NCBI GenBank assembly: GCA_900557275.1
Contig: USRX01000002.1
Span: 112,663 to 176,662, forward strand
Reading direction: 5' to 3'
DNA length: 64,000 bases
From: an uncultured Roseburia sp.
Lineage (GTDB): Bacteria > Bacillota_A > Clostridia > Lachnospirales > Lachnospiraceae
The number at the start of each line of letters is the position of its first letter. Positions within the stretch are counted from its first letter, which is position 1. Shown here piece after piece: positions 1 to 8,835 of the stretch. The notes below the pieces were generated by a model. That model was given only the letters and a program-made list of their open reading frames with translations. It was not told the origin of the DNA and searched no databases. Both the position numbers and the translations under genes were made by a program.

Positions 1-2
1 GT

Positions 3-179
3 GAAGTGTCGAAACTTTTGAAAGAAGCAGGAGAGGAAAATGTGTATCGCCTGCGGGATTTCGGTAACGGACCGTCTACACGGTTTATTTTAAAAAATGC
101 AAAGTGGCAAGATATTCTTCCACAGGAACTCGATGTGGTATCCTTCGGACGGGGAGGCAGATATTATGAACATAAATAA
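3..179 (+). CDS. C-terminal fragment of an unrecognised protein (cut by window start)
   Basis: A reading frame is open from the first bases of the window to a TAA at 177-179, giving about 58 residues that end in FGRGGRYYEHK. I do not recognise the family. The following gene starts inside it (ATG at 166, 14-nt overlap), which suggests translational coupling and therefore an operon with the TorD-AsrA/AsrB genes. It does not resemble the C-terminus of AsrC as I know it. The main part of the gene lies outside the window. Confidence 0.5.
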   Translation, partial: EVSKLLKEAGEENVYRLRDFGNGPSTRFILKNAKWQDILPQELDVVSFGRGGRYYEHK

Positions 180-1902
180 TAAAGCAGGATTCAAACAGCT
201 GATGTGGAACCGGAGAAACCTGTATCATTTTTTTGCCCGGTTTTTTCAGAAAGAGATTGATGAAGAATTTTACGAACAGTTAAAACATATAGAATTTCCG
301 GCTGACTGTGAGGAAAATGCCCTGACGGAATTTCAGGATGCTCTGCGTCGTCTGAATGAATATTTTGAATACGATGCCGGTGAGTCACTGGACGATCTGG
401 CAGCAGATTATGCAAAGACGTTTCTTGGTGCGGGAAGTGCCCAGGCAGAAGCGGCATTTCCATATGAGTCTGTATACACCAGCCCGAAAAAGATTATGAT
501 GCAGGATGCCTGGAATCAGGTGTGCGAGATTTATGAAGCAAAGGGTATTGAGCGGAATGCGGAAGCCGGAGACCTTCTGGAAGATCACATTGCCATGGAA
601 ATGGAATTTATGGCATATCTGTGTGATGAGACCAGTCGTTATACAGAGACGCTTGCAGGTCTGGAAGAACAGAGAGAATTTCTGAACAAACATCTGCTGA
701 ACTGGGCGCCGGAGTTCTGTCTGGATATTAAATTCCATGCGGATACAGAGTTTTACCGTATGGTTGGTCAGCTGACGACCGGATTTTTACAGCTGGACAG
801 CTTCATCCTGGATCGGATGATCACGGAACGCAAATCCCGGATTGCCTGTTCAAAAAGTTACCGGATCAGCCGTGGATATATGAATGAGATCCTGCAGGAG
901 CTGAAAAAAGAGTATCATATTTATGCACCGGTGCATGTGCATGACAGAGGTATGTGGGAGACGGATGGACTGATCCGCTATCAGGAGATTGAATCTGTAG
1001 ATGAGATCGTCAACGATCAGCAGTCTGATTTTTCGCCAAAAGAAGTGATCTATCCGGTGGCGCAGACGATCTTTACCTTTGATGAGAACAGCTGTAAGGA
1101 GACCCGTTCCAATGACCCGAAGGGCATTATCATCTTCATGCGTCCCTGTGATATCAATGGTCTGAAACGTCTGGACAATATGTTTCTGGCAAATGGCGGA
1201 ATGAGTGATGTGTATTACAAAGCCATGCGGGATAAAGTCAAGATTTTTATGATGGAATGCGAGCGCAGCTGGGAAAACTGCTATTGCGTGTCTATGGGAA
1301 CGAATCAGACAGAAAATTATAGCGTGGCATGGCAACTTCACGGCGATATGGTTCAACTGAAAATCAAAGATGCAGAATTTCTCGGATATTTTGAGTGGGC
1401 GGCAGAGTGCGAATACGAGCCGAATTTTATTACAGAAAATGAGCGGAAAGTAAAAGTGCCGGATATCAAAAGCCCGGATATGCTCAAAGAAGTCTTTGCT
1501 CTGGATTTCTGGAAAACATATAATGATGAGTGCATCTCCTGTGGCGGATGCAACACGGTATGTCCGACCTGCAGCTGCTTTGATACAGTAGATTATCTGA
1601 ATCAGGAGAACAGCCGCAAAGGCGAGCGGCGTCGAATCTGGTCCTCCTGCATGCTCCCGGACTTTTCCAAGACCGCAGGCGGAAATATTGCGCGGAAATT
1701 TCCGGAACAGATGATGCGTTTTAAGACGATGCACAAAGTTTACGATTACAATGCAAGATACGGTGGAAACGAGCATATGTGCGTAGGCTGCGGACGCTGC
1801 ATTCAGCGCTGTCCGGAGAAGATATGTTTTGCAGATACGATCAATACACTCAGTACAGAAGTAGACCGTATCAATGCGGAAAAGAAAGAAGAGGAGATTT
1901 GA
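166..1902 (+). CDS. asrA: TorD-like chaperone domain fused to anaerobic sulfite reductase subunit A
   Basis: The 578-residue protein has two parts. Residues 1 to about 220 look like the TorD/DmsD chaperone family (motifs such as PYESVYTSP and DHIAMEMEFMAYL). Residues about 265-578 look like AsrA, the ferredoxin-type electron-transfer subunit of anaerobic sulfite reductase, with two 4Fe-4S motifs, CISCGGCNTVCPTC near residue 455 and CVGCGRCIQRC near 538. AsrA is usually about 340 residues, so the N-terminal domain is an addition. The ATG at 166 is chosen because GGGGAGG lies 8 nt before it; earlier in-frame starts lack one. It overlaps the upstream gene by 14 nt and is followed after 1 nt by asrB. 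The protein is probably cytoplasmic. The fold assignment is firm; the substrate (sulfite or another acceptor) is inferred. Confidence 0.85.
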   Translation: MNINNKAGFKQLMWNRRNLYHFFARFFQKEIDEEFYEQLKHIEFPADCEENALTEFQDALRRLNEYFEYDAGESLDDLAADYAKTFLGAGSAQAEAAFPYESVYTSPKKIMMQDAWNQVCEIYEAKGIERNAEAGDLLEDHIAMEMEFMAYLCDETSRYTETLAGLEEQREFLNKHLLNWAPEFCLDIKFHADTEFYRMVGQLTTGFLQLDSFILDRMITERKSRIACSKSYRISRGYMNEILQELKKEYHIYAPVHVHDRGMWETDGLIRYQEIESVDEIVNDQQSDFSPKEVIYPVAQTIFTFDENSCKETRSNDPKGIIIFMRPCDINGLKRLDNMFLANGGMSDVYYKAMRDKVKIFMMECERSWENCYCVSMGTNQTENYSVAWQLHGDMVQLKIKDAEFLGYFEWAAECEYEPNFITENERKVKVPDIKSPDMLKEVFALDFWKTYNDECISCGGCNTVCPTCSCFDTVDYLNQENSRKGERRRIWSSCMLPDFSKTAGGNIARKFPEQMMRFKTMHKVYDYNARYGGNEHMCVGCGRCIQRCPEKICFADTINTLSTEVDRINAEKKEEEI

Positions 1903-1903
1903 C

Positions 1904-2695
1904 ATGGATAATAATGTATTGGTTCCGAAACCACATAGAATCTTAAGTATGTTAAAACATACCAGCACGGAATGTACCTTCCGTGTTGCCTGTGACAACG
2001 AACCGGATTACGGACAGTTTTTCATGCTGTCCCTGCCGAAAGTCGGCGAGGCTCCTATTTCCGCCAGCGGAAAAGGCCCGGGATATGTTGAATTTACCAT
2101 CCGAAATATCGGTCTTTTAACCCAGGCAATTTTTGATCTGGTGCCGGGAAATTCTATTTTCCTGAGAGGACCGTATGGCAACCATTTTCCGGTTAAACAG
2201 TTTGAAAACAAAGACCTGCTCATTATCAGCGGCGGTACGGGAATGGCTCCGGTCATGACGATGATCAACCATTTTTACGATCATCCGGAAGTATGTAAAT
2301 CCGTTCACATCATTTCAGGATTTAAAAATGCGGATGCGGTGCTGTTCCGTGACGAGATCGAGAAATTCAAACAGCGTTTCCACATGATTCCGACACTGGA
2401 TAATGAGGAAAAAGAAGGCTTTGAGACAGGTATGGTAACGGCGCATATCAACAAAGTGCCGATCCGTTCCTTTGATGATTACAATATCGTCATCGTAGGC
2501 CCGCCGGTCATGATGCGGTTTGCCGTAGCAGAGTGTATTAAAAACGGAGCAGAGGAATCCAAGATTTGGGTGTCTTTTGAACGTAAGATGTGCTGTGGCG
2601 TGGGCAAATGCGGCCATTGCAAGATCAACGACACCTATGTATGTCTGGAAGGGCCGGTATTTAACTATACGAAGGCAAAGAATTTGTTGGATTAG
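1904..2695 (+). CDS. asrB: Anaerobic sulfite reductase subunit B, FAD/NAD(P)-binding reductase
   Basis: A 263-residue protein of the ferredoxin-NADP reductase-like family. It has an N-terminal FAD-binding barrel, an ISGGTGMAP nucleotide-binding loop near residue 110, and a C-terminal 2Fe-2S motif in MCCGVGKCGHCKIND with a further Cys in YVCLEGP. AsrB passes electrons from NAD(P)H to AsrA and then to the siroheme subunit AsrC. The start at 1904 has GAGGAG 7 nt upstream. No AsrC follows: the next 400 nt carry only a repeat and a terminator. AsrC, if present, must be upstream of the window or elsewhere. Without it the pair could serve another acceptor. Confidence 0.87.
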   Translation: MDNNVLVPKPHRILSMLKHTSTECTFRVACDNEPDYGQFFMLSLPKVGEAPISASGKGPGYVEFTIRNIGLLTQAIFDLVPGNSIFLRGPYGNHFPVKQFENKDLLIISGGTGMAPVMTMINHFYDHPEVCKSVHIISGFKNADAVLFRDEIEKFKQRFHMIPTLDNEEKEGFETGMVTAHINKVPIRSFDDYNIVIVGPPVMMRFAVAECIKNGAEESKIWVSFERKMCCGVGKCGHCKINDTYVCLEGPVFNYTKAKNLLD

Positions 2696-2795
2696 GAAAT
2701 TTGGCAGTATTTTAATGCCAGTAATTGGATAAGTTTACCGATACATAGTTGGAGTATCAGGAGAAATAGGTAAGCTTATTGGAATGTGTAAAATA

Positions 2796-2840
2796 TATTC
2801 TCGGAATCTTCTGAATGTAGATTGTGCTAGTACATTAAAA
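2796..2840. repeat. Dispersed imperfect palindrome, copy A
   Basis: The stretch begins TATTCTCGGAATCTTCT and ends near GTACATTAAAA. Similar stretches lie at 29665-29709, 42757-42822, 34062-34120 (inverted) and 54885-54922 (inverted), all between genes. The two halves are partly complementary, as in an extragenic palindromic element. Confidence 0.55.
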
Positions 2841-2920
2841 TCATAGCGGTGTAGATTTATCTGGAAATGTTTTAAGATAAAAGATTGTAAGACAGAAATA
2901 TTATGTGAAAAAGAGAAAAG

Positions 2921-2983
2921 CGACAGGAGATGGATTTTATTAGAGTAGAAGCTGATAAAAAAATCCATTTCCTGTCGTTTTTT
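2921..2983 (+). terminator. Rho-independent terminator after asrB
   Basis: CGACAGGAGATGGATTTT pairs with AAAATCCATTTCCTGTCG, with one mismatch over 18 bp, followed by a run of T. It lies about 225 nt after the asrB stop. The space before it (2696-2920) holds only repeat copy A. Confidence 0.85.
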
Positions 2984-3031
2984 ACTATGTAAAGAGAGTA
3001 TTTTAAAAATTTAGTGGTGTGATTTTTATAA

Positions 3032-3078
3032 TGTCCGGCTATATCAGCTGTTATGAAACGAACGGATAAAGCCGGACA
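3032..3078. other. Hairpin between asrB and the MATE gene
   Basis: TGTCCGGCT at 3032 is perfectly complementary to AGCCGGACA at 3070. It sits just past the stop of the minus-strand MATE gene and could end that transcript, but no good T-run follows on either strand. Confidence 0.35.
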
Positions 3079-3123
3079 GAAGCACAGGAAATAGGAAGGT
3101 TGTGTTATAAGAAGACAGCTACA

Positions 3124-4452
3124 TCACTTAGCTACCGACCTTTTATATAAAAACCATGCAATTACAGCTGTACTGAGCTCAGCAATCCAGAACCCGTGCC
3201 AGACTCCATTCGCCCCCATGATCCGGGTCAGGAGGAAGGCCACAGGAATGAGGATCAAAAAATACCGGAACAGGGAGATCCACAGGGATGGCGTTCCTTT
3301 GCCAAGTCCTTCCAGCGCACCGCAGGATACGACAGAGACAGAAGATGCGATAAATCCGATGCTGATGATGTGCAGGGCGGTAATGCCAATCTGAATCGTT
3401 TCGGCCTGCGTGGTAAATAGTCCGATCAGCTGTGCCGGAAATGCCATGCACAGTACTGTGCCCAGTGCCATGATCGCCAGCACAAAGAGCAGGGATATGG
3501 AGTAGATGCTTTTCACACGCTTCATCTCTTTTGCACCGTAGTTATATCCCACCAGTGGACGGATGCCCTGGATGATGCCGTTTGCCGGCAGATAGAGAAA
3601 TGTCTGCAGCTTGTAATAGACGCCAAGCACCAGAATATATGTCTGGGAGAAAGTGGCAAGGATGGCATTCAGTGTCGTGATCATCAGGGATGGCAGCAGC
3701 AGGTTCAGGGAAGCCGGGATGCCGATGGTATAGAGCCGCTTTGTCATACCGCCATTGAAATGAAAGCCCCGGAAAGAGACTTTCAGCGGAAGTGGACGGA
3801 TACGTGCAATGATAAGATACATTACGAGACAGACCGCCTGCCCGATACCTGTGGCAAGTGCTGCTCCACGAATGCCCATGCGTGGGAAAAAGCTGATGCC
3901 GAAGATTAGCAACGGGTCCAGAATGATATTGGTAATGCATCCCAGCAGCAGACTGATCATGGATACGGTCATCCGTCCTACTGCCTGAAAGACTTTTTCA
4001 AAATACAGTTCGACGCAGAGAATAATGGAAAAACCGAATACGATATAGGAATATTGCAGTCCCATCCGGATGACATCGGCATCGTTAGTAAAAAGTTTCA
4101 GGAAGACAGGGATAAACAGTACACAGAATGCCGTGAGGATGATACCGTGCAATACGCTGTAGAGAAAACCATGGGCAGCGGCATTGTTGGCATTCTCCTG
4201 TTCTTTTGCGCCCAGAAAATAAGCGATCACGGCATTGATGCCTACGCCAAATCCGATGGCGATAGCGTTGACCAGATTCTGCATGGGAAAGACCAGAGAC
4301 AGAGCCGTCATGGCATCCTCACTGATCTTTGCCACAAAATAGCTGTCCACGATATTGTAAAGGGAATTGACCAGCATGGAGACGACCATGGGAAGCGCCA
4401 TGCTGATGACCAGTTTAACCACTGGTTTTTCTTTCATGAAAGACTGATCCAT
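3124..4452 (-). CDS. MATE family efflux transporter
   Basis: A 442-residue integral membrane protein with about 12 hydrophobic segments in two similar halves, typical of MATE cation/drug antiporters (for example PMVVSMLVNSLYNIVDSYF near the N-terminus). The family exports cationic drugs or metabolites using a Na+ or H+ gradient. The start at 4452 (MDQSF) has GGAGG 8 nt upstream; a 19-residue longer frame has no such site and runs into the leader hairpin. The gene has a long leader holding a consensus promoter, a short ORF and an intrinsic terminator, so conditional antitermination is likely. The substrate cannot be read from the sequence. Confidence 0.92.
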   Translation of the reverse strand: MDQSFMKEKPVVKLVISMALPMVVSMLVNSLYNIVDSYFVAKISEDAMTALSLVFPMQNLVNAIAIGFGVGINAVIAYFLGAKEQENANNAAAHGFLYSVLHGIILTAFCVLFIPVFLKLFTNDADVIRMGLQYSYIVFGFSIILCVELYFEKVFQAVGRMTVSMISLLLGCITNIILDPLLIFGISFFPRMGIRGAALATGIGQAVCLVMYLIIARIRPLPLKVSFRGFHFNGGMTKRLYTIGIPASLNLLLPSLMITTLNAILATFSQTYILVLGVYYKLQTFLYLPANGIIQGIRPLVGYNYGAKEMKRVKSIYSISLLFVLAIMALGTVLCMAFPAQLIGLFTTQAETIQIGITALHIISIGFIASSVSVVSCGALEGLGKGTPSLWISLFRYFLILIPVAFLLTRIMGANGVWHGFWIAELSTAVIAWFLYKRSVAK

Positions 4453-4483
4453 AAATGTAACCTCCGGGTAAATAATAAAAGAA

Positions 4484-4525
4484 CAAAATAAAAAGCCACA
4501 CAGGTACAATCCATACCTGTGTGGC
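4484..4525 (-). terminator. Intrinsic terminator in the MATE leader (probable attenuator)
   Basis: GCCACACAGGTA and TACCTGTGTGGC form a perfect 12-bp stem with a 7-nt loop. On the minus strand it is followed by TTTTTATTTTG. It lies downstream of the MATE promoter (4678-4706) and 32 nt before the MATE ribosome binding region, so it would stop transcription before the gene unless disrupted. It could also serve as the terminator of the upstream minus-strand gene, but the promoter between them argues for a leader role. Confidence 0.75.
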
Positions 4526-4564
4526 GAAAAATAGATGCTGGGAGATATTGAAAACCATTCCGTA

Positions 4565-4618
4565 TCACATATCAGATGATGTGAAATGAAAATACGCTTT
4601 CGTCATATTCCATGACAT
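4565..4618 (-). CDS. Possible 17-residue leader peptide before the MATE gene
   Basis: A short ORF (MSWNMTKAYFHFTSSDM) lies between the MATE promoter and the leader terminator. Such peptides couple ribosome stalling to antitermination in several drug-resistance genes. The ribosome binding site is weak, so this is only a candidate. Confidence 0.25.
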   Translation of the reverse strand: MSWNMTKAYFHFTSSDM

Positions 4619-4677
4619 CCAGAAAAATCCACGCTCAAAAAGAGTTTTGGAAATGATTCGGTTGAAAATCTTAAAAA

Positions 4678-4707
4678 ATTATAGCAGTTGAAAGTTGACC
4701 TGTCAAC
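4678..4707 (-). promoter_or_regulatory. Consensus promoter with palindromic operator for the MATE gene
   Basis: On the minus strand TTGACA (4706-4701) and TATAAT (4683-4678) are separated by exactly 17 nt. GTTGACCTGTCAAC at 4694-4707 is a perfect 6-2-6 palindrome over the -35 box and looks like a repressor site. Predicted transcription begins near 4671, about 220 nt before the MATE start codon. Confidence 0.75.
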
Positions 4708-4757
4708 GCATAAAAACAATGGTGTGGGTACCGGGTCTGGATTTGTGAAAACAGACA

Positions 4758-5321
4758 TTATTTCAGCTTCAGCAGCCAGAACGTAGTACGATTCGTAGAG
4801 GAATCTTCGATATTTTCAGCGATCAGGTCCAGATTCCAGGAAGTGCCGGCATTTTTACTGCAAATGACAGCGGTGGTGTCAGGAAGCTCGCCTTTGGCAA
4901 GCCATTCGGCGCCGATAGCTGTGTCTTCAATCTCACGTTCTTTCAGAGAAGGATAGTCAGCTGCACGGGTATTTTTTGTCTGGGACAGTGCCTGTGGATG
5001 AGAAGCCACTTCGGTTAGATGTTCCATAGAAATATCGGCTGATTTTTTGAACAGGCAGTGATGGATCGGCAGGATGAAAGTATCCAGATGGTCATAGTCA
5101 ACGTCCGTGAAACAGTCTACGAATTCGCCTACCGGTCCTGCGGTAGAATTTTCTACCCCAAGTACGCCGTAATCAATGTCGTTATTTTTTAATGCTTCTA
5201 AAATATTTTTTGCACAGACTAACGGAAGGTAGGAAACATTTTCAAGATCAGACTGTTTTACCAGTTCATGCGCAGCTGCTTCGGAAAAACTTCCCGGGAT
5301 TCCCATATATCCAATTTTCAT
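4758..5321 (-). CDS. pheA: Stand-alone prephenate dehydratase, no ACT domain
   Basis: A 187-residue protein matching only the catalytic domain of prephenate dehydratase (prephenate to phenylpyruvate, phenylalanine synthesis): GYMGIPGSFSEAAA at the N-terminus, GVLGVENSTAGPVGEFVD near residue 55 and SHPQALSQTK near residue 108. Usual bacterial enzymes are about 280 residues, with a C-terminal ACT domain for phenylalanine feedback; this one stops at the end of the catalytic domain. The conserved T-R-F near the C-terminus reads T-T-F here, so activity is uncertain. AGGAGG precedes the start at 5321. The convergent side has no partner gene. Confidence 0.8.
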   Translation of the reverse strand: MKIGYMGIPGSFSEAAAHELVKQSDLENVSYLPLVCAKNILEALKNNDIDYGVLGVENSTAGPVGEFVDCFTDVDYDHLDTFILPIHHCLFKKSADISMEHLTEVASHPQALSQTKNTRAADYPSLKEREIEDTAIGAEWLAKGELPDTTAVICSKNAGTSWNLDLIAENIEDSSTNRTTFWLLKLK

Positions 5322-5868
5322 AACTTAATTATCCTCCTGATTTTTCATATGTATGTTAGAAATCTTCTTTTGATAAATCTTTCTGGCTGTTTTTCTGATA
5401 TACGGCTTCTGACTTTACATTGCACACGCCGTGTACACTCTGCGAAAATGTCATTGCATATCAAAAGTATATCCCAGAAGTTTTTTAGAAGACTCTGTAT
5501 TCAGAATTATTTTGTAAACAATCTTACATCCTTTTCATTATACCTGAAATCCAAGGAAAATCCATACAATATATGAAAAATTTGCAAAATCCTGCAAAAT
5601 ATAAAATAAGGAAATGCATGGATAAGTATACTCAATTAAAAAAAACTGTGGTAAAATGAGCAGAAAGATAATTCCTATCAGAGAAATATGTAGAAACAGA
5701 CTGGAGAAACGCAAGTGTGGACCGTAACGCAGCGTATCTCGTCAGTATGAGAAGAATAGAGAAAGGAAAATACTGTAAAACAAATAATAATGTTAATAGT
5801 GAAAAATTTTTACTAAAAGTAAATCACAGATTAACAAATGATAAGTTTTCAGTAACGGAATAAGAAAC
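5322..5868. other. Divergent intergenic region, no gene seen
   Basis: This 547-nt, AT-rich stretch separates the minus-strand dehydratase from the plus-strand aminotransferase. ORFs here have no ribosome binding site or recognisable product. A possible -10 (TAAAAT) lies near 5653. The 5700-5770 part can form short hairpins (TCTC...GAGA near 5738) but matches no riboswitch or T-box consensus that I know. Confidence 0.5.
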
Positions 5869-7035
5869 ATGTTACATCTGAATCAGAAAATCGCAGGCCT
5901 GCAGCCTTCAAAATCAGTGACGTTGATGGAAAAAACGAAAGCAATGCAAAAGACAGATCCATCCATTGTCAATCTTACAGGCGGCGAGCCGGATTTTCCA
6001 ACTCCGGAGAGAATCTGTAAAGAGGTACAACGTCAGCTGGAGGCTGGATTTACCCATTATACGGGTGGACCGGGAATCCCGGAATTGCGGGAAGCGATCG
6101 CAAGAAAATTACAGGAAGAAAACCATGCGCCATATCAGGCGTCTCAGGTTCTTGTTACTCCGGGTGCAAAATTCAGTGTATATCTTGCCGTTCAGGCGGT
6201 ACTAAATCCGGGAGATGAAGCGATCTGGCTGACGCCGGGCTGGGTTTCTTATCCTTCTATTATAGAAGCGTCAGACGGTGTTCCGGTGGCAGTGCATCTG
6301 AAATGGGATGAAGATTACCGGATCACGATGGAGGCGCTGGAAGCTGCCACGACAGAAAAGACGCGGCTTCTGATCATCAATTATCCGAACAATCCTACTG
6401 GTAAGATCCTGACAGAAGTAGACCGGGAAGTGCTGGCTGCTTATATGCGAAAATATCCGGATGTAATTCTTCTGTCTGATGAGATCTATGAAAAGATCAT
6501 TTATCCGGGATACGAGGTGGTCAGCATGGCATCTTATCCGGATCTGGCAGATCGTGTCATCATTGTAAATGGATTTTCAAAGAGCAGTGCCATGACTGGA
6601 TGGAGACTGGGGTATCTCGCCTGCTCCGACGAAATTTTTAAAGTGGTCATGAAACTGTTTCAGCATACAATGAGTTGCACCAGCGGATTTTTACAGAAAG
6701 CGGCTGTAGTTGCGCTGGATTGTAAAGAAGAGACGGAGCAGATGCGACAGGAATATGAAAAACGCAGTCAGATTCTGTACAAAGGCATGAAAGACATTCC
6801 GCATGTGGAGATGCTCCCACCGGAAGGCGCATTTTATGCCTGGGTTAAGTTCGATCTCGGACTGGATAGTCAGCAGCTTTGTGATATGTTGCTGGAAAAA
6901 GCGAAGATCGCAGGCGTTCCGGGAATCGCGTATGGGGAAGAGGAGAAGATGTGCGTGCGTTTTTCCTATGCGGCAAGTGAAGAAAGTCTCAGACAGATGC
7001 TGGTCAATCTGAAACAGCTGATGGAACAGATGTAA
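5869..7035 (+). CDS. Class I/II pyridoxal-phosphate aminotransferase
   Basis: A 388-residue fold-type I aminotransferase. It shows the NLTGGEPDFPTP N-terminal motif, YPNNPTG near residue 175, the SDEIYEKI aspartate region near 208, the PLP-binding lysine in NGFSKSSAMTGWRLGY near 240, and a late Arg motif (CVRFSYAA). It most resembles aspartate/aromatic aminotransferases of the PatA/AspC type, which move an amino group between an amino acid and 2-oxoglutarate. Its place opposite a phenylpyruvate-forming dehydratase fits an aromatic amino acid role, but that is inference. The ribosome binding site is weak. A terminator follows directly. Confidence 0.88.
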   Translation: MLHLNQKIAGLQPSKSVTLMEKTKAMQKTDPSIVNLTGGEPDFPTPERICKEVQRQLEAGFTHYTGGPGIPELREAIARKLQEENHAPYQASQVLVTPGAKFSVYLAVQAVLNPGDEAIWLTPGWVSYPSIIEASDGVPVAVHLKWDEDYRITMEALEAATTEKTRLLIINYPNNPTGKILTEVDREVLAAYMRKYPDVILLSDEIYEKIIYPGYEVVSMASYPDLADRVIIVNGFSKSSAMTGWRLGYLACSDEIFKVVMKLFQHTMSCTSGFLQKAAVVALDCKEETEQMRQEYEKRSQILYKGMKDIPHVEMLPPEGAFYAWVKFDLGLDSQQLCDMLLEKAKIAGVPGIAYGEEEKMCVRFSYAASEESLRQMLVNLKQLMEQM

Positions 7036-7036
7036 G

Positions 7037-7117
7037 AAAAAAGTGAAACCATATACAACAGAGGATTGTTTGTTGAAAATCAAATATTCATCTGAGGTAT
7101 ATGTGTTTCACTTTTTT
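7037..7117 (+). terminator. Terminator after the aminotransferase gene
   Basis: AAAAAGTGAAACCATATAC pairs with GTATATGTGTTTCACTTTTT (one mismatch), with a long loop and a T-run. Confidence 0.75.
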
Positions 7118-7221
7118 ACTTATCTTATTTAAATATAACGATATAGTAATTACGAAAGGTATTACGGGGCATTGCTCGAAGGTGCAACAGACTTTTGAGT
7201 AACTGTAAACCTGAGAAATAT

Positions 7222-8835
7222 TTATAACGGGATACTCTCCAGCAGATGGCCCTCCAGATATTCCCCCATAAAGGTCATATATTTTTGCTCATATAAGACA
7301 AATGCATCGTTCTGCTGCTCCGGTGGCAGCCAGGAATGATACGTCTGCAGTCGCTTCATCAGCATGTAGGATTTGATGATCAGCCCATCCATGATGTACT
7401 GGCGTTTGTCAGGATCAGGACAGCTCTCCGGCGACAGGGCAGTCAGCTGACGCTGCAGTGTATTCAGACGTCCGATCAGAATGAGCATTTCTTTGCGGGT
7501 GCGGATTGGGAATACAAAGTGGTTTGCAAGCAGGGTAATGATGCCGCCAAGCACGGTATATCCAAGACGCTGCAGCAACATAATGCTGACCGAAGCATCC
7601 AGAGACTGCATGGCAAGTGCCGAACAGGTAATGTATATAACAGTAACGCCATAGCTGTTGGATGCATAGATCATGAAGTTTGCCAGTGTCATGACAAGGA
7701 AACGTCCCGGCAGATCCTGGAAAAGCGAGAATAGAAGAAAACACAGGATGATGCCAAGCATCGTTCCGGTCACACGCTGGGAGATACGCTGTTTCGTAAA
7801 TTCTGTTACTGGTATCATCATAAAAAATACGGAGATGACGAGCCAATAGCTGTTTTCCCAGCTGGTCAGATAAGCGAAGGTCAGACATGGCGTTACCACA
7901 AGCACCAGCCGCATGGCAAAACGAAAACGAAACGCCTTTAAGGAAAGGGCATCGTTTTTAAAGTTCAGACGTTTGTAATCGGAAGTGGGGCGTGCCGTTT
8001 CAAATTGGCGGGAAAAACGATTGAGAATGGAGGAAATTTTTATATAATCTTCCATGTCAAAAGTTTTGGTGGTAAAATAATTGATAACCTGAAACAATGC
8101 CACATATCGGCAGTACCAGTTGATCTTGCCTGCCAGACGTATGCTGGCGCGGTTGTAAGTGTAAATTTCATCGCAGATTTTCTTATTGATGACACAAAGC
8201 TCGTGATGAAGCTTTTGCAGAGCTTGCATATTGTATTTTCGGTAAGCGCTGAGCTGGGCTTCGCAGTTTGCCAGTCCTTCCAGGATATAGCCGCATACCG
8301 GATTGTGAGCTCCTTTTTTACGAAAGAGCACAATCACAAATGCAAGGACGATTCCGAGGGATGCGCTCAAAGCCAGCAGACGGATGCCAAGAGCCTGCAA
8401 CGTATGTGCCGGAGCGATCTGGAAAAAAATGAGCGCCATGCCGGCAGGAAAATAGTTGGTCGGATTGTATTCGTCGATCAGTGTGTATGCGAGCCAGAAC
8501 AGGGCGACAGCATTGACGATGATGCAAAGGGGCAGGTTGATGACAGCCACAAATGCAAGCAAAGTCATGATTACATAGATCAGCCATGTTTTGCACATGC
8601 ATTCATAATGATTGCTGATATTTCGGAAACGGAGAAAAGAAAGCGTGACAAATGGTGCAATCATCGTATTGTCCATTCCGAAACAAAAATAATTCAGAAA
8701 AAATACAAGTGTAACTACGATTGTTGGAAGGATCGCAGAAGCAAGGTTTGGTTTTAACAGTAACAGCTTTTCTTTCAGCTTTCGGATAAAAGCTTTTTCA
8801 GAAGCGCCGGAAGCAGATCTGGATGTATGGTTCAT
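7222..8835 (-). CDS. FUSC family membrane protein (aromatic acid exporter-like)
   Basis: A 537-residue protein with two blocks of hydrophobic segments (about residues 30-170 and 325-450) and soluble regions after each, the layout of the FUSC/AaeB family. Members are linked to export of aromatic acids or fusaric acid. AAGGAG lies 8 nt before the start at 8835. It is transcribed alone, divergently from ispF, with a 465-nt gap. The substrate is unknown. Confidence 0.82.
   Translation of the reverse strand: MNHTSRSASGASEKAFIRKLKEKLLLLKPNLASAILPTIVVTLVFFLNYFCFGMDNTMIAPFVTLSFLRFRNISNHYECMCKTWLIYVIMTLLAFVAVINLPLCIIVNAVALFWLAYTLIDEYNPTNYFPAGMALIFFQIAPAHTLQALGIRLLALSASLGIVLAFVIVLFRKKGAHNPVCGYILEGLANCEAQLSAYRKYNMQALQKLHHELCVINKKICDEIYTYNRASIRLAGKINWYCRYVALFQVINYFTTKTFDMEDYIKISSILNRFSRQFETARPTSDYKRLNFKNDALSLKAFRFRFAMRLVLVVTPCLTFAYLTSWENSYWLVISVFFMMIPVTEFTKQRISQRVTGTMLGIILCFLLFSLFQDLPGRFLVMTLANFMIYASNSYGVTVIYITCSALAMQSLDASVSIMLLQRLGYTVLGGIITLLANHFVFPIRTRKEMLILIGRLNTLQRQLTALSPESCPDPDKRQYIMDGLIIKSYMLMKRLQTYHSWLPPEQQNDAFVLYEQKYMTFMGEYLEGHLLESIPL

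Noticed and set aside
850..1998. 382-codon minus-strand ORF opposite asrA
   Set aside because: It lies wholly antisense to a gene with clear cluster motifs, has Cys/His/Phe-rich shadow composition and no ribosome binding site.
5690..5790. Possible riboswitch before the aminotransferase
   Set aside because: Some stems can be drawn, but none of the consensus parts of T-box, glycine, c-di-GMP, THF or SAM elements is present.
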